A DNA stretch of 64,000 nucleotides from Mycolicibacterium rhodesiae NBB3 (GTDB lineage: Bacteria; Actinomycetota; Actinomycetes; Mycobacteriales; Mycobacteriaceae). Made by a program: the position numbers and the translations under genes. This document shows positions 43,993 through 51,918 of the stretch, in pieces; the first letter of the stretch is position 1; every line of letters begins with the position of its first letter. The stretch lies in NCBI RefSeq assembly GCF_000230895.2, contig NC_016604.1:2666001-2730000 (forward strand), given 5' to 3'. The notes beneath the pieces were generated by a model, which was not told the DNA's origin, made no database searches, and saw nothing but the letters and a program-made list of their open reading frames with translations.

Positions 43993-44592
43993 CTACCGTA
44001 CCCCGATGCTGCGAAGCGTCCGGGTCAGGTAGTCGTCGATCATCTCGTTCTGTCCCGGCCAGTCGTGTGTCGTCGTCAACAACGCGTACAGGCCCAGCAG
44101 GAAGAACACCGCGCTGTTCATCGGGTTCACATCGCGATCGACGCGCCCCTGCTTCTGCGCGTGTTCGATCTCCTGCGCGACCTCCACGATCACCGGATGT
44201 TGGCGACTCTCATCGGCCGGTCTGGTCTGCGAAAAGTGCAGTGCCAAAAAGTCTTTGAACAAGACCGCGCCAAGCCGGCGTTCAAGACCCATGACGAGGC
44301 GTACGGCCTCCTCCAAGGTCGAGGACAGGTCCTGCTTGGAACCCGTCGAACGGGCCAGCTGCTTGGCGATGCGCTCTTCCTCGCGCTGTTCGAGCTCGAG
44401 CAATACGTGTTCCTTCGTGGGGAAATGGAAGAAGAAGGTGCCGTGAGCAACGCCGGCCGCAGTGACGATTGCGCCGACGTCGGCTTCTGCCATCCCTGCC
44501 CGTTTGAACTCGGCGATGGCCGCCCCCATCAAACGCTCACGGGTCTGCAGACGCTTGGTCTCTCGCGCTGAGGGCTTGTCTACCACTGACAT
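43993..44592 (-). CDS. TetR-family regulator, copy 2
   Basis: A 199-residue TetR protein (helix-turn-helix ADVGAIVTAAGVAHGTFFFH) closely similar to copy 1, including HFPTKEHVLLELEQREEERI. It is divergent from an SDR gene and followed by the copy 2 membrane gene. TAGAGT (44604-44599) six bases before its ATG suggests a leaderless transcript. It likely binds the palindrome at 44638-44653 and related sites. Confidence 0.9.
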   Translation of the reverse strand: MSVVDKPSARETKRLQTRERLMGAAIAEFKRAGMAEADVGAIVTAAGVAHGTFFFHFPTKEHVLLELEQREEERIAKQLARSTGSKQDLSSTLEEAVRLVMGLERRLGAVLFKDFLALHFSQTRPADESRQHPVIVEVAQEIEHAQKQGRVDRDVNPMNSAVFFLLGLYALLTTTHDWPGQNEMIDDYLTRTLRSIGVR

Positions 44593-44598
44593 ACGCCG

Positions 44599-44667
44599 AC
44601 TCTACCGTCTGTACAGCGGCACGCGCGGAGATGACTTGTTGACTTCAGTCAACCAAAGTCGTTAGAT
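44599..44667. promoter_or_regulatory. Divergent promoter region with TetR palindrome
   Basis: GTTGACTTCAGTCAAC (44638-44653) is a perfect palindrome with seven-base arms. On the plus strand TTGACT (44639-44644), 17 bases and TTAGAT (44662-44667) form a sigma-A promoter for the SDR gene, with the -35 inside the palindrome. On the minus strand TAGAGT (44604-44599) serves the tetR gene. Confidence 0.65.
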
Positions 44668-44694
44668 GAGCAGCACTCGACGGAGAGGACGGGC

Positions 44695-45483
44695 ATGGCG
44701 CTGGAGCAGTTCAACTTGGAAGGGCAGGTCGCGATCGTCACCGGCGCCGGAAAGGGTGTCGGCCAGGGCATTGCCAGAGTCCTCGCCGAGGCCGGCGCGA
44801 CCGTCGTCGGGACCGCACGCACGGAGTCCGACATCGTCGCGACGATCGACGGCATCGAGCAGGCCGGCGGCAAGGGGTTGGCACTCGTCGCGGACGCCAT
44901 CAGCCGACCGGACGGCGAGCGAGTCGTCGCCACGACCATGGAACAGTTCGGCCGCATCGACATACTGATCAACAACGTCGGCGGCTCGACCTACGCGCGG
45001 TTCCTCGACATCACCGACGAAGACTTCCGGCACACGTTCGACTGGTGTGTCACCTCGGCGTTCATCATGAGCCAGTTGTGCGCGCCGCACATGATCGAGG
45101 CCGGCCACGGAAACATCGTGAACATCTCCTCAGGGTCAGCGCGGTTCGGCATCCGCGCGCTGACGGCCTACTGCGTCGCCAAAGGCGGAATGGAAGCGCT
45201 CACCCGCGCGATGGCGCAAGAACTCGCACCCAAGATCCGGGTGAACGCGATTGCGCTGGGGTCCTTCGCCACCGACGGGTTGCAGGGCAGCCTCGACATG
45301 ATGCCCGGATCGCGCGAGAAGATGGAGGAGTCCACACCACTGCATCGGCTCGGCGACGTCGCTGACCTCGGGCGATTGTGCGTTTATCTGTCCACCCGCG
45401 ACTGCTACGCGACGAACGCTATCTTCCATGTGGACGGCGGCATCGACTCCAACAACTCGCCGTTGCCGATTCCCGACTACTGA
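44695..45483 (+). CDS. Short-chain dehydrogenase/reductase
   Basis: A 262-residue SDR with the cofactor motif TGAGKGVGQG, NNVGG, catalytic Ser in NISSGSA and YxxxK in YCVAKGG. It should oxidise an alcohol or reduce a ketone with NAD(P)H. It is the first gene of a two-gene operon with a DapB-like dehydrogenase, under a promoter that carries the TetR palindrome, so it belongs to the same regulon as the MoxR/VWA locus. Confidence 0.92.
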   Translation: MALEQFNLEGQVAIVTGAGKGVGQGIARVLAEAGATVVGTARTESDIVATIDGIEQAGGKGLALVADAISRPDGERVVATTMEQFGRIDILINNVGGSTYARFLDITDEDFRHTFDWCVTSAFIMSQLCAPHMIEAGHGNIVNISSGSARFGIRALTAYCVAKGGMEALTRAMAQELAPKIRVNAIALGSFATDGLQGSLDMMPGSREKMEESTPLHRLGDVADLGRLCVYLSTRDCYATNAIFHVDGGIDSNNSPLPIPDY

Positions 45484-45496
45484 GCGAGGACTTCAG

Positions 45497-46570
45497 ATGC
45501 GACGAGTTGTGCAGTTCTCCACCGGCAACGTCGGTCAGCACTCACTCAAGGCGATCATCGGTCGACCGGATCTCGAACTGGTCGGGGTGCATGCGGCCAG
45601 TCCGAAGAAGGTCGGGCGGGACGCCGCCGAGCTGTGCGGCCTGACCGAGCCGACCGGCATCATCGCGACCGACGACGTGGACGCGCTGATTGCGCTCGCC
45701 CCGGATTGCGTCGTCTACACCGCTCAGGCCGAGACCCGGCCGATGGAGGCGGTCGAGCAACTGGTCAAGCTTCTGTCTGCGGGCATCAACGTCGTCGGCT
45801 CGTCGATGGTGTGGCTGGTGACGCCCAGCCAGGCCGATGACTGGCTGACCGGGCCGCTGGAGAAGGCGTGCGCACAGGGCAACTCGTCGCTGTATGTCAA
45901 CGGCATCGACCCGGGCTACTCGGGCGATACCGAGGTGCACAGCGCGCTCAGCCTGGTGACGCGCGCTGAGTCGATCCTGGTGCAGGAGATCTTCGACTAC
46001 GCCAACTATGACGACTACGAGTTCACTGGCAAGTCAATGGGTTTCGGTCTGACCGCGGATGAAGAACAGCCGATGCTGTTCCTGCCTGGCGTGCTCACCA
46101 CGATGTGGGGCGGGCCGGTTCGCAATCTCGCCGACCAACTGGGCATCGAACTCGACGAGGTGCGACAGCGGATCGAGCCCTGGTACACCGATCAGAAGAT
46201 CGAGTGCAAGCTGTGCACCGTGGAACCCGGTGGCATGGCCGCGGTCAAGTTCGCCGTCGAGGGTGTGTACAACGGCGAGCCGGTGATCACGATGGAACAC
46301 ATCACCCGGCTCACCGCGGCCTCCGCGCCGGACTGGGAGTTCCCGCCCGACGGTAAGCCCGGCGTGCATCGTGTGGTGGTCGAGGGCGAGCCGCGTGTCG
46401 AGCTCAACACCCACGTGTCCGATCCGGTGCTCGATGTCACCGAAGCCGGATGTGTGTCCACCGCGGCGCGCGTGGTGAACGTCATCGACTGGGTGTGCGA
46501 TGCGCCCACGGGTCTGATCGGCGTCGAGGACATCCCCCAGGCGGCGGTCATCCGCGGACTGATCTGGTGA
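45497..46570 (+). CDS. NAD(P)H-dependent dehydrogenase, DapB-like
   Basis: A 357-residue member of the same family as 35545-36603 and 36596-37645 (N-terminus RRVVQFSTGNVGQHSLKAII; NGIDPGYSGD in place of GSGLNPGF). ATG 45497 has GAGGA six to seven bases upstream. It follows the SDR by 13 bases. Three paralogues within 11 kb suggest several related steps or substrates. Confidence 0.88.
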   Translation: MRRVVQFSTGNVGQHSLKAIIGRPDLELVGVHAASPKKVGRDAAELCGLTEPTGIIATDDVDALIALAPDCVVYTAQAETRPMEAVEQLVKLLSAGINVVGSSMVWLVTPSQADDWLTGPLEKACAQGNSSLYVNGIDPGYSGDTEVHSALSLVTRAESILVQEIFDYANYDDYEFTGKSMGFGLTADEEQPMLFLPGVLTTMWGGPVRNLADQLGIELDEVRQRIEPWYTDQKIECKLCTVEPGGMAAVKFAVEGVYNGEPVITMEHITRLTAASAPDWEFPPDGKPGVHRVVVEGEPRVELNTHVSDPVLDVTEAGCVSTAARVVNVIDWVCDAPTGLIGVEDIPQAAVIRGLIW

Positions 46571-46601
46571 AAAGTCCGACCACAATGTCAGCCTGACGGC
46601 G

Positions 46602-46630
46602 GCGCCGTGGACATATAGCCGCGGCGGCGC
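46602..46630. terminator. Possible GC-rich hairpin between convergent genes
   Basis: GCGCCG (46602-46607) and CGGCGC (46625-46630) can pair across a 17-base loop in the 62-base gap between two convergent genes. The stem is short and there is no U-run, so support is weak. Confidence 0.25.
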
Positions 46631-46632
46631 TC

Positions 46633-47286
46633 TCAGCGCGACATTGCGTCGGCGATCGGAGTGTCTCCGGAGATCAGCTCGAAGGTGCGACCCGCGGTCG
46701 CGGGAGTGTCCAGCACTGCGAGCAGGACGGCGGCGACGTCCGCACGGGAGATGTCGCCGCGGCCGGTCTGATCGGACAGTTCCACGCGTCCCGTACCTGG
46801 GTCGTTCGTCAAGTGCCCGGGACGCACGACAGTGACGTGGAGTGCATCACGCGCGCGGATCACGTCGTCCGCGTGGCCTTTCGCGCGCAGGTACGCGACG
46901 AAGACCGGATCGCCGATCTCGTCGGGCGCCTCGACGTCGGCACCCATCGCCGAGACCATCACGTAGCGCTTCACACCCGCCGCCTCGGCGGCGTCGGCCA
47001 GCAGGATCGCGGCGTCACAGTCGACCGTCTGCTTGCGCGCCGCGCCGCTGCCCGGCCCCGCACCCGCCGCGAACACGACCGCGTCGGCACCCCGCACGTG
47101 TGCCGCGATGTCGGCGACGGTGGCTTCCTCGAGGTCCACCACCACCGCCTCGGCGCCCGCGGCTTCGAGGTCGGCGACATGGTCGGGGTTCCTGATCAAG
47201 CCGATCGCCGTGTCCCCGCGGTCGGCGAGCAGTCGTTCGAGGATCAGGGCGATCTTGCCGTGCCCACCGGCGATGACGACGCGCAT
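46633..47286 (-). CDS. NAD(P)-binding protein, atypical SDR
   Basis: A 217-residue Rossmann protein (VVIAGGHGKIALILERLLAD) of the NmrA/atypical SDR group, with YVMVSAMGAD and VVRPGHLTNDPGTG. It lacks the usual YxxxK; the sequence at that place is YLRAKGHAD. Roles in the family range from redox sensing to epimerase activity. It appears to be transcribed alone, downstream of a hairpin that ends the acyl-CoA synthetase operon. Confidence 0.83.
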   Translation of the reverse strand: MRVVIAGGHGKIALILERLLADRGDTAIGLIRNPDHVADLEAAGAEAVVVDLEEATVADIAAHVRGADAVVFAAGAGPGSGAARKQTVDCDAAILLADAAEAAGVKRYVMVSAMGADVEAPDEIGDPVFVAYLRAKGHADDVIRARDALHVTVVRPGHLTNDPGTGRVELSDQTGRGDISRADVAAVLLAVLDTPATAGRTFELISGDTPIADAMSR

Positions 47287-47316
47287 CCCGCCATCCTACG
47301 GAGATCCCGTTCTCGG

Positions 47317-47376
47317 GCGAGCAGACGCAAACATGCCCTTAATTGGCACGAAATGGGCACCTTTGCGTCTGCTCGC
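47317..47376. terminator. Terminator-like hairpin after the CoA ligase operon
   Basis: Arms GCGAGCAGACGCAAA (47317-47331) and its exact inverse (47362-47376) form a 15-base stem, followed by a two-by-two mismatch and a further five-base stem, with a 16-base AT-rich loop. It lies just past the stop of the CoA ligase gene (minus strand). The GCGAGCAG part recurs at 7466-7479. Confidence 0.55.
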
Positions 47377-47392
47377 GAGGAATAGTCTCGCG

Positions 47393-48859
47393 CTACCGAC
47401 CCAGCCGGTCACGCAGGTCGCGTTTCAGCACCTTTCCGTAGCTGTTCTTCGGCAGCTCGTCGATGTACTCGTAGCGCTTGGGCCGTTTGAACCGGGCGAT
47501 GCGCTCGAGCAGGTGAGCGTCCAGTTCCGCGGGCGATGCGGACCCGACGATGAACGCGACGACGACCTCGCCCCATTCCTCGTCGGGTGCCCCGACGACA
47601 CCCGCCTCGTAAACGCCGGGGTGCTCGAGCAGGATCTCCTCGACCTCGCGGGGATATATGTTGCTTCCACCGCTGATCACCACATCCTTGGAGCGGTCCC
47701 GCAGCGTGAGGAAGCCCCGTTCGTCGAACGATCCCATATCGCCGGTGCGTAACCAGCCGTCCTGCAGGGTCTTTCGCGTGGCTTCCGTATTGTTCCAATA
47801 GCCGGCCATGACAACGTCTCCGCGACAGACGATCTCGCCGATCTCGCCCACCGCCGCAGGGGTGTCGTCATCGCGCAACACCGCGACGTCCACGCCCGAA
47901 CGGGCGTAGCCGACCGATCCGAGAACCGCGTCGTCCGCTTCGACGTGATCGGCCCTGCGAAGGCCGGTGATGGTCATGGGCGCTTCGCCTTGACCGTAGA
48001 GCTGAACGAAGATGGGACCGAAAGCCGCCATCGCCTTCTTCAGACTGTCGACGTACATCGGCCCGCCGCCGTAGACGATTGTTCGCAGATTGTGTGGGCG
48101 CGAACGTCCGGTCTGAACGAGCCGCTGCACCATGGTCGGTGCGAGGAAGGCGCTGCAGCCAGGATGGTGCTCGCAGAGGTCGAGGAACTCATCCGGCTCG
48201 AACGCCGCAGAAGAGGGAATCACCTGCCGGGCGCCGCGTAACACGTAGGGCGGAATGTACAGACCCGAACCGTGCGACATCGGCGCTCCGTGCACCAGGC
48301 TGCAGTTGTGGTCCGGCGAGTCGAAGTCAGCCAGATGGGACACCGTCATCGCCATCAGGTTGCGATGTGTGAGCATCGCGCCCTTCGAGCGGCCGGTGGT
48401 CCCGCTGGTGTAGAACAGCCACGCCAGAGTGGCCGGATCGGTGACGCGCGGCCGCTCTCTCGGGGAACTACTGACGCGCGCCGAATAGGCTTCCGAATCA
48501 ACGGTTTCGACGGGTACCTCGGTGGCCGACGTCAACTCCGCGCCGATCTTGGGTGACGCGAACACCTGCGAGACACCGGCGTCGTCAAGGATCTGGACCA
48601 TTTCGCGGGGGTGCAATTTGTAGTTGATCGGGACGACCACGCACTCGGCGGCCCATGTCGCGAACATCAGCTCGACGATCTCGGGCCGGTTCTCGCTGGC
48701 GACGGCGATGCGGGTGCCGGGCGGCCCGAGAGTGGACGACATCCGGAGCGCCCGTTCACGCAAACTGGACCACGTGTGCAGCTCACGTTCACCGCAGAAC
48801 ACCGCGCCGCGATCGCCGAACCGGTCCGCGGCCTGGTCCAACAGGCCGAACAAGTTCAT
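47393..48859 (-). CDS. Acyl-CoA synthetase (FadD-like)
   Basis: A 488-residue AMP-forming ligase with the P-loop FYTSGTTGRSKGAML, the motif GWLRTGDMGSFDERGFL, the region DRSKDVVISGGSNIYPREVE and the catalytic Lys in NSYGKVLK. ATG 48859 (MNLFGLLDQA) overlaps the SDR stop as ATGA; the longer frame lies inside the SDR gene. It is the last gene of the operon that begins with the beta-propeller protein at 53513. Confidence 0.92.
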   Translation of the reverse strand: MNLFGLLDQAADRFGDRGAVFCGERELHTWSSLRERALRMSSTLGPPGTRIAVASENRPEIVELMFATWAAECVVVPINYKLHPREMVQILDDAGVSQVFASPKIGAELTSATEVPVETVDSEAYSARVSSSPRERPRVTDPATLAWLFYTSGTTGRSKGAMLTHRNLMAMTVSHLADFDSPDHNCSLVHGAPMSHGSGLYIPPYVLRGARQVIPSSAAFEPDEFLDLCEHHPGCSAFLAPTMVQRLVQTGRSRPHNLRTIVYGGGPMYVDSLKKAMAAFGPIFVQLYGQGEAPMTITGLRRADHVEADDAVLGSVGYARSGVDVAVLRDDDTPAAVGEIGEIVCRGDVVMAGYWNNTEATRKTLQDGWLRTGDMGSFDERGFLTLRDRSKDVVISGGSNIYPREVEEILLEHPGVYEAGVVGAPDEEWGEVVVAFIVGSASPAELDAHLLERIARFKRPKRYEYIDELPKNSYGKVLKRDLRDRLGR

Positions 48860-49626
48860 TTCCGCGCAACCCAATCGGCGTTCAGCGCAAAGTCCGACAG
48901 GTACTTGGTCGACGTCCAGCCGCCGTCGACGGCGATCTCCTGCCCGTTGATGAAGGCCGCCCCGTCCGAGCACAGGAATGCGACGGTGCTCGCGATGTCG
49001 TCGACCTCACCCAGCCGTGGGTAGGGCGTCATCTCGGTGTTGATCTTCTTGAACCTCGGGTCCTCCAGGCGCGTCGCCACCATCGGCGTCAGCGTCACGC
49101 CCGGGGCCACGGCGTTGCACCGGATGCCCTGTGGCCCGTACTGCGCAGCGATGTGTCTGGTCAGGGATGTCAGGCCACCCTTGGCCGCCGAGTACGCGCC
49201 GCCCCGCAGACCGCCCACGATCGCGAACGTCGACGTGATGTTGATGATCGCCGAGCCGGGCTGCATGTGCACGACGGCCTCACGCGCCAGCCGGAACGGG
49301 GCGCGCAGCATCAAACCCAGGAAATAGTCCAGTGATTCATCGTCGGTCTCGTGTAGTGGTTTGGGACTGCCCACTCCGGCGTTGTTGATGAGAAAGTCGA
49401 TGCGGCCCCAGCGCTCGATCGCCGCATCGACGATCCGACGCGGTCCGTCGTCCGCGGTCAGATCGACCGCGAGCGTTTCGATGTGCTCGGGATCGCAGGC
49501 TTTGAGCTCCGCGAGCCTGGCCTCGTCGCGGCCGGTACCCAGCACCGCCATCCCGTTCTTCGCGAGCTTGGTGGCGCAGCCGAAGCCGATGCCGCTACTC
49601 GCACCCGTCACGATCGCCACCTGCAT
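48856..49626 (-). CDS. Short-chain dehydrogenase/reductase
   Basis: A 256-residue SDR with TGASSGIGFG, NNAGVG, Ser in NITSTFA and YSAAKGG, and the C-terminal NGQEIAVDGGW. ATG 49626 (MQVAIVTG) follows the stop of the CoA ligase by one base. It probably oxidises a hydroxyl of the intermediate handled by the two flanking CoA ligases. Confidence 0.92.
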   Translation of the reverse strand: MQVAIVTGASSGIGFGCATKLAKNGMAVLGTGRDEARLAELKACDPEHIETLAVDLTADDGPRRIVDAAIERWGRIDFLINNAGVGSPKPLHETDDESLDYFLGLMLRAPFRLAREAVVHMQPGSAIINITSTFAIVGGLRGGAYSAAKGGLTSLTRHIAAQYGPQGIRCNAVAPGVTLTPMVATRLEDPRFKKINTEMTPYPRLGEVDDIASTVAFLCSDGAAFINGQEIAVDGGWTSTKYLSDFALNADWVARK

Positions 49627-49627
49627 G

Positions 49628-51175
49628 TCAGTCCACCTTCGTGAGTGCCGCACGGATCTGATGCTTCAAAACCTTGCCCGCGTCGTTCTTGGGCAACGCA
49701 TCCCAAACGACGATCTGCTCAGGGATTTTGAACTTGGCCAGCCCCTCGCCGATCAGTAGCTCGGCAAGCTTGGAGAGCTCGGGAGCCCGTTGGTCGGCGA
49801 CCACGATGACCGCACATGCGCGTTCGCCGGTGCGCTCATCGGGTATGCCGACGACCGCGATCTCCGCGATGCCCGCACGGCCGACCAGGAGGTCCTCGAC
49901 TTCCTTGGGTGAGATGTTCTCCCCGTTGCGAATGATGATGTCCTTGGCCCGCCCGGTGACCACCAGATGGTCGCCGTCGACCCAGCGGCCGAGATCGCCT
50001 GTGCGAAAGTAGCCCTCGTCGTCGAAAGCCGTTGTCTCGTCCTCACTGTGCAGATAGCCGACGAGCATCTGCGGGCCGCGGGCACAGATCTCGTCCTCGA
50101 CCAGTTTGATGTCGGCGATACCCGCACGGCCGTCGGTGTTCGCGGCGTGGTCGACGTCGTCGAACGAACCCACGGTCGTGACCGGAACCTCCGTCGACCC
50201 GTACACGCGCGTCACCGTGGCCCTCTCGAAAGTGTCAACCGCCCTGCGGATCAACGAAGGTGGCACCGATGCGCCGCCGCAGATGAACACCTTCAGGTCG
50301 GACAGTCGGGTGCCAGACCGCTCTGCGGCTGCGAGCAGGCCGTCGAGAAACGGTGTGGCACCGGCCATGTGGGTGCAGTGTTCGGCCTGCATCAGTGACA
50401 CTGCACGATCGGGATCCCAGCGCTCCATCAGCACCGCGGTGGTGCCGAGCAGCAGCGGGCACTCGAACGCATAGATCGACCCGCCGATGTGTGCGATCGG
50501 CGAGGGCACGAGGAACGTGTCTCCGTCGCGCACCAACCAGTGCTCACCGATCTGGCGAATCAGCGCATGGATTGAATTGTGCGTGTGCTGAACGCCCTTC
50601 GGTCGTCCCGTCGTCCCGGACGTGTAGAGAATCATGCGCACGGTGTCGGGATTCACCACCGGCATCGCCGCTGCGGCTTCGGCGTCGAAGAGCGACGCGT
50701 AGGGCGTGTGGCCGTCACCGCGGACGACGATGACCTCCGGCGGTGACGCCATCGATGCGGTCACCCGGTCGAGCATGGCGGCGTAGTCATGGTTGCCGAA
50801 CGTCGCGGGCACGAAGATCGCCCGGCTGTCGGCGTCCGACAGGATGAACGTCAGCTCACGGTCGCGCAGCGACGGCAGGATGGGGTTCACGACCATGCCC
50901 GCCAGCGTCGCACCGAGATAAATGACGGCGGCCTCGTGCCAGTTGGGCAACATGAACGACACCACGCTTCCTGCGGGCATCCGCGCCATCAGCGCCTGTG
51001 CCAGCACGATTGCCTTGTCGTGTAAAGCCCTGCAGTCCAGCCGGATATCGCCGTCCACGACCACCGTTCGGTGAGGCGTCGCGGTGGCCGCATCGCGAAG
51101 GGAGTCGGCAAGCGTCTCGCGCACCCACAGTCCGCGCCGGTAGGCGTCAGCCGCGCGCTGCTGGTCGATCCTCAC
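49628..51175 (-). CDS. Acyl-CoA synthetase/AMP-dependent ligase
   Basis: A 515-residue ligase with the P-loop YTSGTTGRPKGVQHTH, VYGSTEVPVTT, the motif GYFRTGDLGRWVDGDHLV and GRAKDIIIRNGENISPKEVE; the catalytic Lys is in NDAGKVLK. The GTG at 51175 overlaps the gntR stop as GTGA. The two ligases in this operon may act on different intermediates. Confidence 0.92.
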   Translation of the reverse strand: MRIDQQRAADAYRRGLWVRETLADSLRDAATATPHRTVVVDGDIRLDCRALHDKAIVLAQALMARMPAGSVVSFMLPNWHEAAVIYLGATLAGMVVNPILPSLRDRELTFILSDADSRAIFVPATFGNHDYAAMLDRVTASMASPPEVIVVRGDGHTPYASLFDAEAAAAMPVVNPDTVRMILYTSGTTGRPKGVQHTHNSIHALIRQIGEHWLVRDGDTFLVPSPIAHIGGSIYAFECPLLLGTTAVLMERWDPDRAVSLMQAEHCTHMAGATPFLDGLLAAAERSGTRLSDLKVFICGGASVPPSLIRRAVDTFERATVTRVYGSTEVPVTTVGSFDDVDHAANTDGRAGIADIKLVEDEICARGPQMLVGYLHSEDETTAFDDEGYFRTGDLGRWVDGDHLVVTGRAKDIIIRNGENISPKEVEDLLVGRAGIAEIAVVGIPDERTGERACAVIVVADQRAPELSKLAELLIGEGLAKFKIPEQIVVWDALPKNDAGKVLKHQIRAALTKVD

Positions 51176-51918
51176 CGCCCGGCCTGCCCCTTGACGCGGC
51201 GCATGGTCATCGAATGGCGGTACCGCGACGACGGGTGGGTGTTGACCGTGACCTGCGCGACCTCGCCGTCCGACGTCATGTACGTGCGCTGCATCTCGAG
51301 GGCGGCGGTGCCCACGTCGACATGGAGTGCATCGGCCAGTTCACGCGACACTGCGATCGCCGAGATCTCCTGGCGCACCTCTACGATGCTGACGCCGAAC
51401 AGGTCTTCGATAAGCGGGAAGATGGGTCCCGAATGTCGTTGCAGCAGACGGCCGACCGCCGCGAATGCGCGGTTGATGTAGTACTCCGTCGTGCAGACCG
51501 GCGCGGCGGTGCCGTCCGCACGATAGCCCCGCACGGCGAGCCATTCGCTGCCCACACTCAAGCCTGTTCGTTCGGCGAGCAGTTCGTCGACGACCACCAT
51601 CGCGTTGCTCTCGATCGTGAGCTGCGCGCCGGAAGCGAACGCGAGCAGGTCGTTGATCGACATCACGTCCTGGGCATAGCTGCTCGCCTCGGGCCGCGGG
51701 ACGACCAGCGTTCCTGCGCGCGGTCGGGAAGCGACGAGGTTGTCGTCACGAAGCCTTCGCAGCGCCTCGCGCACGGTGTAGCGGCTGACCTCGAAACGCT
51801 CGCACAATTGCTGTTCCGTCGGAAGCTGGGAGCCGACGGGGTACACCCCGTCGACGATCTCCTTGCGGAGGGTGCGCGCCACCTGGAGGTACCGGTGGTC
51901 GGCCGGGGTGACGGTCAT
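51172..51918 (-). CDS. GntR-family regulator (HutC subfamily)
   Basis: A 248-residue regulator with an N-terminal winged helix (residues 8-75, LPTEQQLCERFEVSRYTVRE) and a C-terminal UTRA ligand-binding domain. It lies inside the operon it probably controls, with overlaps on both sides. Likely binding sites are the palindromes at 53538-53550 and 53633-53646, between this operon and the divergent Rieske operon. Confidence 0.9.
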   Translation of the reverse strand: MTVTPADHRYLQVARTLRKEIVDGVYPVGSQLPTEQQLCERFEVSRYTVREALRRLRDDNLVASRPRAGTLVVPRPEASSYAQDVMSINDLLAFASGAQLTIESNAMVVVDELLAERTGLSVGSEWLAVRGYRADGTAAPVCTTEYYINRAFAAVGRLLQRHSGPIFPLIEDLFGVSIVEVRQEISAIAVSRELADALHVDVGTAALEMQRTYMTSDGEVAQVTVNTHPSSRYRHSMTMRRVKGQAGR

